DNA of 64,000 nt from Bradyrhizobium sp. Ec3.3 (lineage in GTDB: Bacteria > Pseudomonadota > Alphaproteobacteria > Rhizobiales > Xanthobacteraceae), in NCBI RefSeq assembly GCF_000472925.1, contig NZ_AXAS01000030.1:62001-126000 (forward strand), in the 5' to 3' direction. How positions within the stretch are numbered: the stretch's first letter is position 1; every line of letters starts with the position of its first letter. Positions 43,535 through 51,590 of the stretch are shown in pieces. Under the pieces are notes generated by a model that made no database searches, was not told where the DNA came from, and worked only from the letters and a program-made list of their open reading frames with translations. A program made the position numbers and the translations under genes.

Positions 43535-44341
43535 TTACGCGTAATCGCTGCCGCCGTCGTCACCGCCGTCGAAATCGCTGTCGTCGGCCATGTCGATGTT
43601 TTCGGTATCGTCATAGTCCTGCTGATCGTCGTTCCGATCGTTCGACGCCTGGTCGAGGAAGCCCTGGTGGGACTCATCGCGGCCGCGGTTGGAGCCGATG
43701 TCGTTGACGCCGGCGTCGCGCGCGAGCGAGCCGCCGGACTGGTCGCTGCCGCCCCACGGGCTGCCGCCACCGCGCTCGGTCGTGGTGTCGCCAAAAGCCT
43801 GATGCGATCCGCCCATCCCGCCCATCATGTTGCGGATGCCGGAGAGCAGCATCGAGCCGCCGACGACGCCGGCTGCAGCTGCGGCCGCCGTGCCGAGGAA
43901 GGAGCCGCCGCCACCGCCGAAGGGCGGGGCGCCATAACCCTGCTGCTGTGCATAAGGCGGCTGGCCGTAGCCGGGCGGTTGCGCCTGCTGCATTGTCTGG
44001 CCGGAGTTCCAGACCGGCCGCTGGTCACGCGGCGGCACGTTCGGCACCGAGCCGCGCGATTGGCTGCCGCCGAACAGGGTATCGCGCATGGAATCGAGGA
44101 AGCCGCCGGATTGAGCCGGTTCGGGGGTATGGCTCGCCTCCAGTTCCTGGATGCGGGCATTGGCACGCTTCAGAGCCTCGTCCTGCAAAAGCACGGTCTG
44201 GACCAGCGCATACATGGCGTTGGGCGCCTTGTTCAGGCCGTCATTGATGGCGGCGATCGCGTTCGGATCGCGCGGTGCATTCTCAAGCTTGGAAAGCCGG
44301 TCGAAAAGCTCGTCGACGAGCTGGCGTTCTTGCGGCGTCAT
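43535..44341 (-). CDS. DUF2076 domain-containing protein
   Basis: 268 residues. The N-terminal helical part (MTPQERQLVDELFDRLSKLE and MYALVQTVLLQDEALKRANA) is the DUF2076 signature and resembles a short coiled coil. The middle is rich in G, P, Q and A with a hydrophobic glycine stretch (FLGTAAAAAAGVVGGSMLLS). The C-terminus is very acidic and ends DDGGSDYA. Members are of unknown function and occur widely in proteobacteria, often near envelope genes. No signal peptide is visible. Confidence 0.88.
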   Translation of the reverse strand: MTPQERQLVDELFDRLSKLENAPRDPNAIAAINDGLNKAPNAMYALVQTVLLQDEALKRANARIQELEASHTPEPAQSGGFLDSMRDTLFGGSQSRGSVPNVPPRDQRPVWNSGQTMQQAQPPGYGQPPYAQQQGYGAPPFGGGGGSFLGTAAAAAAGVVGGSMLLSGIRNMMGGMGGSHQAFGDTTTERGGGSPWGGSDQSGGSLARDAGVNDIGSNRGRDESHQGFLDQASNDRNDDQQDYDDTENIDMADDSDFDGGDDGGSDYA

Positions 44342-44465
44342 GATCGATCTCCCTTGCGCAAACCAAGCGCGCCGAAGATGTAGGGTTCCATTGTGGCGCC
44401 AACAGTGGGGTGCGGATTAAATTTCCGTATGCGACAAGCTGCCCGGTCCCTTGCGCCCGGCGGTT

Positions 44466-45314
44466 TCACGCTAATGTCACGTTGTTCGCGGCCAGGAGCT
44501 GAGGGAAGGCCTCGCTCGCGAGATATGTGTGCTCGCGCTCGCGGACATCAGTCATCGGATCGAGGCTACGCAGGGTGTCGTCGACGAAGCCGGGATGGCA
44601 CATCACGAGTCCGCCGTCCGGCAGGCCCGCGATGAACTCGGCCATCAGCTTGCCGAAATCGGCCTCGTCCCGCATGAAGTCATAGGCGCCTGCGAAGGCA
44701 GGATTGAAGGCGAGGCTGGCCTGCCGCGCGCGGCGGCGGAATTGTGCGCTCAGGACATCCAGCACCAGCGCCTTCGGCGAGGCGAGCCGCTGCCTCAGCG
44801 GCTGTTCGCGGCCGCCCTGGCGCACCCAGGCATTTGGCGCGGCCTCGCTGACGGCGGCGACGAAGGCGTCGCGCACCTGCGGATAGAGCTGCACATGCTG
44901 ATGACCGTCGACGAAATCAGGCGCGCGGCCGAACGCCTGCGCGAAGGCCGCAAGCTGCGCCTTCACCTCTGCGTAAATGATCTCGCGGTCGAGCCGCCGC
45001 ATCAGTCCCGCACGCAGCAGCTTTGGAAAGGCTAAGAACATGTCGCCTTCGAGCGGACGGAAATGCATGGTCAGCGGGCGGAACGGCGCCGACAGCGTGA
45101 CATGCAATCCGATCGCGCAGCGCGGATTTTGCTTCCGGGACGTCTCCAGCGCGTCGACCTCGCCGCGGCCGATCGCAGGCCCCGGCATCATCACCGACGT
45201 CGCATTGAGACGGCCGCGTTCGATGAGGTCGCGGATTGCGCGGTTGACGCCCGCGCTGATCCCGTAATCGTCGGCGCAGAGCCAGATACGCCGCGGCTTT
45301 GCCGCTTCGTTCAT
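44466..45314 (-). CDS. ChbG/HpnK (YdjC-like) deacetylase
   Basis: 282 residues. Metal-binding and catalytic positions of the YdjC/ChbG family are visible: ADDYGISAGVNRAI (the D-D pair near residues 14-15), the conserved GLHVTLSAPFRP, and VDGHQHVQLYP with its H-x-H. The enzymes remove N-acetyl groups from sugars. The gene overlaps the glycosyltransferase upstream by four bases, so the two are coupled. This recalls NaxD/FlmF2 of Francisella, where the deacetylase acts on an undecaprenyl-phosphate-linked aminosugar. That parallel is inference. Confidence 0.88.
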   Translation of the reverse strand: MNEAAKPRRIWLCADDYGISAGVNRAIRDLIERGRLNATSVMMPGPAIGRGEVDALETSRKQNPRCAIGLHVTLSAPFRPLTMHFRPLEGDMFLAFPKLLRAGLMRRLDREIIYAEVKAQLAAFAQAFGRAPDFVDGHQHVQLYPQVRDAFVAAVSEAAPNAWVRQGGREQPLRQRLASPKALVLDVLSAQFRRRARQASLAFNPAFAGAYDFMRDEADFGKLMAEFIAGLPDGGLVMCHPGFVDDTLRSLDPMTDVREREHTYLASEAFPQLLAANNVTLA

Positions 45315-46357
45315 TCCGCTGCCGTCCGGCTCGGGGCCTGGTCGGCCTTGTCAGTCTCGACAAGCTTCTCGCTGTGCTCGGCGACGAAGTAGATCGGCCG
45401 CGCTTTCAGCTCGGACAGGATCTTGCCGATATATTCTCCGACGATGCCGATCATGATGAGCTGCACGCCGCCGATCGTCATCAGGCCGACGACGAGCGAG
45501 GGATAGCCGGGCACCTGCTTGCCGGTGGTCCAGACTTCCCAGAGGATGGACAGACCGAACAGGAAGGCGCCGCCCGCGAGCACCACGCCGAGCAGGCTGG
45601 CAAAACGCAAGGGGGCCACCGAGAACGAGGTCAGGCCCTCGATCGAGAGGCCGAGCAGCCGCGCCGCGTTGAAGGTGGTCACGCCATGGGCGCGTGCCGC
45701 GGGCTCGTAGTCGACGCGGATCTGGCGGAAGCCGATCCAGCTCGCCAGCCCCTTGAAGAAGCGGTTGCGCTCCGGTAATTGCCGCAGCGCTGCGACCGCG
45801 CGCGGCGAGAGCAGGCGGAAGTCGCCGGCGTCTTCGGGGATCTTCTGCCGCGCCCCCCAATTGATCAGCGCGTAGAAGCCGTGCACGGCGAGCCGCCGCA
45901 GGAACGGCTCGTTGTCGCGATGCGCCTTGGCGGTATAGACGACGTCGTAGCCGTCATCGATCCAGTGCCCGACGAGCTGTTCCACCAGCGCCGGCGGGTG
46001 CTGGCCGTCGCCGTCCATGAACATCACGGCACCGCGCCTTGCGTGGTCGAGGCCGGCCATCAGCGCGGCCTCCTTGCCGAAATTGCGCGACAGCGACACC
46101 ACCTGCACGTCGATCGCATCGGCCGGCAGCGCGCGGGCGATCGCAAGCGTCGAATCCGCGCTGCCGTCGTCGACATAGACGACCTCGCAGGCGAGGCGAT
46201 AGCGGTCCCGCAGCGTCCTGGCGAGATCGCAGAGCCGCTGGTGCAGCGAGGCAAGCCCCGCCGCTTCGTTATAGACCGGCACGACAATCGACAGCCCTTT
46301 GGCCGCGGCGCTCGTCGCGGTGGTGGTCAGGGCGGAAACGTCAGAGCCCAGCGTCAT
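45311..46357 (-). CDS. DPM1/GtrB-like polyprenyl-phosphate glycosyltransferase
   Basis: 348 residues. The GT2 core has VVPVYNEAAGL, a DDGSADST nucleotide site (about 63-70) and a DGDGQHPP catalytic site. Two C-terminal membrane helices follow (PLRFASLLGVVLAGGAFLFG and YPSLVVGLMTIGGVQLIMIG). This is the architecture of enzymes that load a sugar on polyprenyl phosphate (ArnC, GtrB, FlmF type) for transfer across the membrane. It is followed by a coupled deacetylase gene, so the lipid carrier may receive an N-acetyl sugar that is then deacetylated. Confidence 0.9.
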   Translation of the reverse strand: MTLGSDVSALTTTATSAAAKGLSIVVPVYNEAAGLASLHQRLCDLARTLRDRYRLACEVVYVDDGSADSTLAIARALPADAIDVQVVSLSRNFGKEAALMAGLDHARRGAVMFMDGDGQHPPALVEQLVGHWIDDGYDVVYTAKAHRDNEPFLRRLAVHGFYALINWGARQKIPEDAGDFRLLSPRAVAALRQLPERNRFFKGLASWIGFRQIRVDYEPAARAHGVTTFNAARLLGLSIEGLTSFSVAPLRFASLLGVVLAGGAFLFGLSILWEVWTTGKQVPGYPSLVVGLMTIGGVQLIMIGIVGEYIGKILSELKARPIYFVAEHSEKLVETDKADQAPSRTAAE

Positions 46358-46487
46358 CGATCAAGGTTCCAGAGGCACTCAAAATTCGTTCGAACAGCAT
46401 ATGGTAGCTGTCGTTACCTGTCGCTACGCTGAACGCGCCATGCGGATGCCCCGGAGATTCCCCAGAGTTCTTGAGAGTTCTTGCGCC

Positions 46488-47465
46488 TCACCGCCGCAGG
46501 AACGCTTCGAGCTTGGCGAACAGCGGGTTCTCCCGGTCGAAGACGTAGTCGAGCGAGACCACCGAGACCGTCTCGGCGCCATGATCGCGCAGGAAGCTCG
46601 CCAGCGCATAGAGTTTTGCGGGCGGGCAGTGCAGCGTCAACATGCCCGACGAGGTCGGGCCGCCGAACGGCGCCTCCACGCCGAAATTCCGGTGCGCCTC
46701 GCTCAGCAATGCCGCATCGCACTGCCGGAAGCGGGTGCGGACCTCGCGGTATTGGTTTGCCCGCGCCCGGGCCGCGATGTGATCGAGGATCACGCGCGCC
46801 GTCTCGCGCGCCTCCGGCGACCAGTCGGCGTCCCTGGAGGCGACCAGATTGGCCTGGCTGCGCAGGATGACACCGTCGTCGAGGATCTTCAGGCCGTTGG
46901 CGGCGAGCGTGGCGCCGGTCGTGGTGATGTCGACGATCAGCTCGGCGGTGCCGGCCGCGGGCGCGCCTTCGGTCGCGCCGGTGCTCTCGACGATCCGGTA
47001 GTCGACGATGCCGTGGCTCGAAAAGAAGGCCCGCGTGAGATTTATGAATTTGGTCGCGACCCGCATCCGCCGGTGGTGCTGCTCGCGAAAACCGGTGGTG
47101 ACGTCGTCGAGATCGGCCATGGTGCGGACATCGATCCAGGCCTGCGGCACGGCAACGACTACATCGGCGTAACCGAAGCCCAGCCCCTCGATCAGCAGGA
47201 CGCGACCATCAGCGTCCGGAATGCTGTCCCGTACGAGATCCTCGCCGGTGACGCCGAGATGCACCGCGCCACGGGCCAGCTGCGAGGCGATCTCGCTCGC
47301 GGAGAGATAGGCGATCTCGACATTGTCGAGGCCGACGATCGTGCCGCGATAATCGCGCGCACCGCCGGCCTTGGACAGCTTGAGTCCGGTACGCGCGAAG
47401 AAGGCTTCGGCGTTTTCCTGCAGGCGGCCCTTGGACGGAACGGCCAGAACGAACGGCGCGCTCAT
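46488..47465 (-). CDS. hisG: ATP phosphoribosyltransferase HisG
   Basis: 325 residues, cytoplasmic. First enzyme of histidine synthesis: PRPP + ATP to phosphoribosyl-ATP. Typical segments are LAVPSKGRLQENAEAFFART, LARGAVHLGVTGEDLV and ATKFINLTRAFF, and the PRPP-binding loop ELIVDITTTGATLAANGLK is intact. The form is the alphaproteobacterial one that works with HisZ. Its start overlaps the end of hisZ by four bases. Confidence 0.96.
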   Translation of the reverse strand: MSAPFVLAVPSKGRLQENAEAFFARTGLKLSKAGGARDYRGTIVGLDNVEIAYLSASEIASQLARGAVHLGVTGEDLVRDSIPDADGRVLLIEGLGFGYADVVVAVPQAWIDVRTMADLDDVTTGFREQHHRRMRVATKFINLTRAFFSSHGIVDYRIVESTGATEGAPAAGTAELIVDITTTGATLAANGLKILDDGVILRSQANLVASRDADWSPEARETARVILDHIAARARANQYREVRTRFRQCDAALLSEAHRNFGVEAPFGGPTSSGMLTLHCPPAKLYALASFLRDHGAETVSVVSLDYVFDRENPLFAKLEAFLRR

Positions 47466-48616
47466 GACTTAAGCTCCTTGCGGCCGATCTTGGCGAGCGC
47501 ATCGACCCAGACCGAGAAGCCGACTGCGGGGATTGGCGTCTGCGATCCGAGCTGGGTCATCAGGCCGTCATAGCGGCCGCCTGCGACCAGCGGCTCGACG
47601 CCGTTGCCCCTGTGATGCACTTCGAACTCGAAGCCGGTGTAGTAGTCGAGACCGCGTCCGAACGAGGTCGAGAAGCGCGTCTCCTTCACGTCGATGCCGC
47701 GCGCGGCCATGAAGCCGACGCGGTTCTCGAATAGGTCGATCGCCGCCGAAATATCCAGCCTGGTATCCGCCGCGAGCGCACGCAGCTCGGCAACCGCCTG
47801 ATCCGGATTGCCCGCGATCGACAGGAAGCGCTTGAGCACCGTCAGCGCCTCGCGCGGCAGGGCGCCGCTCTTCAGGGTGGATTGCTCGAGGAAGCGGTCG
47901 GCGATTTCGGCCGTGGTGCGGCCCCCGACATTAGTGGTGCCTGCAATCGACATCAGGTCGGTGACGAGCGCGAGCGCCGCCTTGCGGTCGGAGCCTGCGA
48001 GCGCCGCCAGCACGCCCTCATACTCGTTGCGGGCGGTGGCGGTTGCGATCGAGAGTCGTTCCAGATCCTGCTCGAGGCTGATCTTGCGGTTGAAATCCTT
48101 GATCAGCCGGCGCCGCCAGACCGGGAACAGGTCGAGCGCGTCGATCACGGCATTGAACAGCGCCACGTCGCCGGTGCGGATCTCGACGTCGCGGACGCCG
48201 AAGGCCGCGGTCGCCTCCAGGGCCAGTGCCAGCATCTCGGCGTCGGCCGCAGCGCGGTCCTGGCGGCCGAAGGATTCGATGCCGGCTTGCAGGAACTCGC
48301 TCGGACGGCCGCTCCGGTAACGAAACACCGGGCCGAGATAGCTGAAGCCCGCGGGCTCGCCGGCGCGCCCCGAGGCGAGGTAATCGCGGGCCACGGGAAT
48401 CGTCAGGTCCGGGCGCAGGCAGAGCTCTTCACCGGTCGCATCGGTGGTCAGGTAGAGGCTCTTGCGGATGTCCTCGCCGGAGAGGTCGAGGAACGGCTCG
48501 GCCGGCTGGAGAATCGCGGGCTCGGCGTGGACGTAACCGGCCTGCGCGAACGACAACAGCAGCGTATCCGCCCAGGCGGCGGAGCCGGCAGCATTTGAGG
48601 TGGCAGTCGCGGTCAT
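47462..48616 (-). CDS. hisZ: ATP phosphoribosyltransferase regulatory subunit HisZ
   Basis: 384 residues. HisZ is a catalytically inactive relative of histidyl-tRNA synthetase: the class II core is recognisable in LRPDLTIPVARDYLASGRAG, FSYLGPVFRYRSGRPSEFLQ and GRGLDYYTGFEFEVHHRG. The last holds the motif corresponding to the HisA region of the synthetase. It binds HisG and is needed for its activity and histidine feedback. It overlaps hisG by four bases, as in an operon. Full length for the family; no C-terminal anticodon-binding domain. Confidence 0.96.
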   Translation of the reverse strand: MTATATSNAAGSAAWADTLLLSFAQAGYVHAEPAILQPAEPFLDLSGEDIRKSLYLTTDATGEELCLRPDLTIPVARDYLASGRAGEPAGFSYLGPVFRYRSGRPSEFLQAGIESFGRQDRAAADAEMLALALEATAAFGVRDVEIRTGDVALFNAVIDALDLFPVWRRRLIKDFNRKISLEQDLERLSIATATARNEYEGVLAALAGSDRKAALALVTDLMSIAGTTNVGGRTTAEIADRFLEQSTLKSGALPREALTVLKRFLSIAGNPDQAVAELRALAADTRLDISAAIDLFENRVGFMAARGIDVKETRFSTSFGRGLDYYTGFEFEVHHRGNGVEPLVAGGRYDGLMTQLGSQTPIPAVGFSVWVDALAKIGRKELKS

Positions 48617-48730
48617 AGCGAGGTCCGGTTTCCCGGTGGAACCGGGGTAAGGGGGAGGTCAGTTGGCGCAGCCCTTAGCATGGCCCGATGACGGTTTCGA
48701 CCTCCAATGGGTCAATGTCTTAACGGTCAC

Positions 48731-49486
48731 CTAGCCCGGCTGGCCGCCCCAATCGCCGAGTACGGACTGGACCAGCGCAAGGGCCGCTACCGCCGCCGTG
48801 TCGGCCCGCAGGATCCGCGGACCCAGAGCCAGGCGCAGGATATGGGGCTGGCGCAGGAGCAGGGCGCGCTCCTCCTCGGCAAAGCCGCCCTCGGGACCGA
48901 TCAGCACGTCGATGCCCTGAGCCGCATTGCGCGCCGCTTTCAGGGCCTCGATCGGGCTTTCGGTCTCCGCCGCCTCGTCGCAAAACACCAGGAGCCGCTG
49001 CGCGGCGCGCTGGCTGAGAAAGCGCTCCAGCGGAACCGGATCGGCCACGATTGCAAGGCTCAGGATGCCGCATTGCTCGGCCGCTTCGATGACATTGGCG
49101 CGCATCCGCTCGCCATTGACGCGTGATGCCTGGGTGAAGCGGGTCAGCACCGGCTGGAGGGTCGAGGCGCCCATCTCCACCGCCTTCTGGACGACGTAAT
49201 CTAGCCGCGCATGCTTGAGCGGCGCGAAGACGTAGACGAGGTCGGGCAGTCCGTCCTGCGCGCGGGTCTGCTTCAGGATCACCAGGGCATCGGGGCGCTT
49301 GCGGCCCTCGATCGCGGCCTGCCATTCGCCGTCGCGGCCGTTGAACGCCAGGATGGGATCGCCGGCGCCAAGCCGCAGCACGTTGCCGAGATAGTTGCTC
49401 TGGTCACGGTCGAGCGCCACCCTGGCGTCCGGGATGAGGTCGGCCTCGACGAACAGGCGGGGGGCGCGGAAGTCGTGGGAAGGCAT
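48731..49486 (-). CDS. rsmE: 16S rRNA m3U1498 methyltransferase RsmE
   Basis: 251 residues. A PUA-like N-terminal domain (FVEADLIPDARVALDRDQSN, YLGNVLRLGAGDPILAFNGR) is followed by a SPOUT-class knot: VLIGPEGGFAEEERALL carries the SAM-binding glycine loop, and LGPRILRADTAAVAALAL is the closing signature of RsmE. It methylates U1498 in the decoding region of the 30S subunit. It stands between hisZ upstream in the same direction and a divergent secreted protein gene. Confidence 0.96.
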   Translation of the reverse strand: MPSHDFRAPRLFVEADLIPDARVALDRDQSNYLGNVLRLGAGDPILAFNGRDGEWQAAIEGRKRPDALVILKQTRAQDGLPDLVYVFAPLKHARLDYVVQKAVEMGASTLQPVLTRFTQASRVNGERMRANVIEAAEQCGILSLAIVADPVPLERFLSQRAAQRLLVFCDEAAETESPIEALKAARNAAQGIDVLIGPEGGFAEEERALLLRQPHILRLALGPRILRADTAAVAALALVQSVLGDWGGQPG

Positions 49487-49696
49487 GCGTTCAGGGTCCG
49501 GTTTGCGGCCGTTCTTAACCGAAAGCGGGGATTTAGGGGCAAATATTGCCCATCGCGTGCGTCCCCGCGCCGCGCTCTTGCCCTATTCGACGGGTTGTTA
49601 AGGGCCGGCAGGAATCGTAAAAGCGCGAAAATGCCGGTTGCGCTTCAATTGGGAAGGCGCCGCCCCCCTGTGGATCCTGCCGGAGATACAGCCTTG

Positions 49697-50365
49697 ATGA
49701 TCCGTCGTTTGATGGTTCCGATCACTGCCGCCATGGTCGCGATGGGCGCGGCCAGCGTCCAGGCGCAGAGCGCGTTCCCCGCGCCGCTGCCCGGCCAGGC
49801 TGCGGCCCCCGCGAACGATTCCGCCTTTCCGCCGGTCAACGGCCGTGCGCCGGTCGCCAGCATCGGGGCGCCACCGCCGCAGGCTTCGTTCCCGACCAAC
49901 GGTGCCCCGCCGGTCGGCGGCGGCAACTTCAGCGCCGCGCCGCCGAGCGCGCCCAGCGCCGGCGGCGAGCAGTGCATGAAGGCGTTCATGGCGCTGCGGG
50001 ACGAGACGGAGAAGCGCGGCAAGCTGATCAAGGCCGCAAGCGATCGCCATGCGCCGCCGGATGAGGCCTGCGGCCTGATCCGCAATTTCGTCCAGGCCGA
50101 AGTGAAAATGATGAAATATGTCGAGACCAATTCCGCCAAGTGCGGAATTCCTCCGCAGATCAACGAGCAGTTGAAGGCCGGGCACAAGAACAGCGAGGGC
50201 ATGCAGAACAAGGTCTGCCAGGTGGCGCAGCAGATGAAGCAGCGCGGGCCGGCCGGCCCGTCCCTGAGCGATGTGGTGGGCTCCGGGTCGGCGCCCGAAG
50301 TCAATGTCGCCAAGAAGGGCGGCAACACCTTCGACACGCTCAACGGCAACGTCCTGAGCCGATGA
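49697..50365 (+). CDS. Secreted hypothetical protein, cysteine pairs
   Basis: 222 residues. The signal peptide (MIRRLMVPITAAMVAMGAAS, cleaved after VQAQS) is followed by a long proline/alanine-rich low-complexity region and then a helical domain starting GEQCMKAFMALRDETEKRGK. The helical domain carries four cysteines (EQC, EAC, AKC, KVC) that could form two disulfides in the periplasm, with QINEQLKAGHKNSEGMQNKV between them. The family is a common rhizobial secreted protein of unknown role. The stop overlaps the start of ubiA (ATGA). Confidence 0.8.
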   Translation: MIRRLMVPITAAMVAMGAASVQAQSAFPAPLPGQAAAPANDSAFPPVNGRAPVASIGAPPPQASFPTNGAPPVGGGNFSAAPPSAPSAGGEQCMKAFMALRDETEKRGKLIKAASDRHAPPDEACGLIRNFVQAEVKMMKYVETNSAKCGIPPQINEQLKAGHKNSEGMQNKVCQVAQQMKQRGPAGPSLSDVVGSGSAPEVNVAKKGGNTFDTLNGNVLSR

Positions 50366-51291
50366 GTGATGCGTCCCGCGTTGCCGATTCCACCGGCAAC
50401 TGGGTCGATACGCTCGCGCCCCGATGGGCGCAGCCCTACTTGCGGCTGTCCCGCTACGATCGTCCGATCGGCTCATGGCTGCTGTTGATGCCGTGTTGGT
50501 GGTCGGCGGCGCTCGCCGCCGGCATGGCGCGCGACATCCGTCATCTGCCGCTCACGGTCCTCTTGTTCTTCGTCGGTGCCTTCGTCATGCGCGGCGCGGG
50601 CTGCGCCTGGAACGACATCACAGACCGCGACCTCGATGCCAGGGTCGAGCGCACGCGCTCGCGGCCGCTGCCAGCAGGGCAAATCACCGTGAAGCAGGCG
50701 TTGGCCTTTCTGGTCGCGCAGGCGCTGGTCGGCCTCGCCGTGCTGCTCCAGTTCAACCGCTTTGCCGTCATGACCGGCATCGCCTCGCTCGTGATCGTCG
50801 CCATCTATCCCTTCATGAAGCGCGTCACCTGGTGGCCGCAGGTCTTCCTCGGCCTTGCTTTCTCCTGGGGCGCGCTGATGGGCTTTGCCGTCACCTTCGC
50901 GCGCGTCGATCTGACGGCGCTCGTGCTCTATGCCGGTTCGATCGCCTGGGTGATCGGCTACGACACGATCTATGCGCATCAGGACGCCGAGGACGACGCG
51001 CTGATCGGCGTCAAGTCCACCGCGCGCCTGTTCGGCGCGCACACGCATCAGGCGCTGATCATGTTCTACGGGCTCGCGGTGATGCTGATCGGCGTGGCGC
51101 TCGCCTCCGCCGACGTGCACTGGCCGGCCTGGCTCGGGCTATCAGCCTTCGCCGCGCACCTGGCCTGGCAGATCAGGCGGCTGAACATCAGCGACGGGGC
51201 GCTCTGCCTGCGCCTGTTCAAGTCGAACAAGCACGCGGGATTGCTGCTGTTTGCAGGCTTGCTCGCTGATGCAGTGATGCGCGCTTCGTAG
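50362..51291 (+). CDS. ubiA: 4-hydroxybenzoate octaprenyltransferase UbiA
   Basis: 309 residues, eight or nine membrane helices. The first aspartate motif NDITDRDLD (84-92), followed by RTRSRPL, binds the prenyl diphosphate with Mg2+. The second, YAHQDAEDDALIGVKSTA, completes the active site. It attaches the polyprenyl chain to 4-hydroxybenzoate in ubiquinone synthesis. The ATG at 50362 overlaps the stop of the secreted protein gene, suggesting coupled translation, although a shared function is not obvious. Confidence 0.95.
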   Translation: MSDASRVADSTGNWVDTLAPRWAQPYLRLSRYDRPIGSWLLLMPCWWSAALAAGMARDIRHLPLTVLLFFVGAFVMRGAGCAWNDITDRDLDARVERTRSRPLPAGQITVKQALAFLVAQALVGLAVLLQFNRFAVMTGIASLVIVAIYPFMKRVTWWPQVFLGLAFSWGALMGFAVTFARVDLTALVLYAGSIAWVIGYDTIYAHQDAEDDALIGVKSTARLFGAHTHQALIMFYGLAVMLIGVALASADVHWPAWLGLSAFAAHLAWQIRRLNISDGALCLRLFKSNKHAGLLLFAGLLADAVMRAS

Positions 51292-51367
51292 GGTGAGCAA
51301 AGGCGCGCTTGCGCCGTGCCCACCATCTTTCTTCAACGCAAGCAAAACACCAATCTTTGAGATTGTG

Positions 51368-51590
51368 AGGCGCTCACGCGATCGAGCGAGTGGTTGCGCG
51401 CTATTTGGCTGTAAGGCCCTCGAATTGTCTAAAGAGGCCCTTGCTGTCGTCTCGAGTCGGAAGGGCGTGCAACGGTCCAACGGCATCCACTGCAGGTGTG
51501 ACTGAGCAGCAATAGGCCACGCGGCGAACGGTCCCTATCAAGGCATCGCGACCTTGAAGTGATTTGGCTTCGTTGATTGGAAGTATTGCC
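51368..51590 (+). promoter_or_regulatory. Upstream region of the first three-barrel gene (duplicated unit)
   Basis: The end of this region, GATTTGGCTTCGTTGATTGG followed by AAGTATTGCC before the ATG, is nearly repeated before the second barrel gene (54160-54191). The earlier CACGCGATCGAGCGAG also has a counterpart at 53969-53984. The promoter and leader therefore belong to the duplicated unit. Confidence 0.6.
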
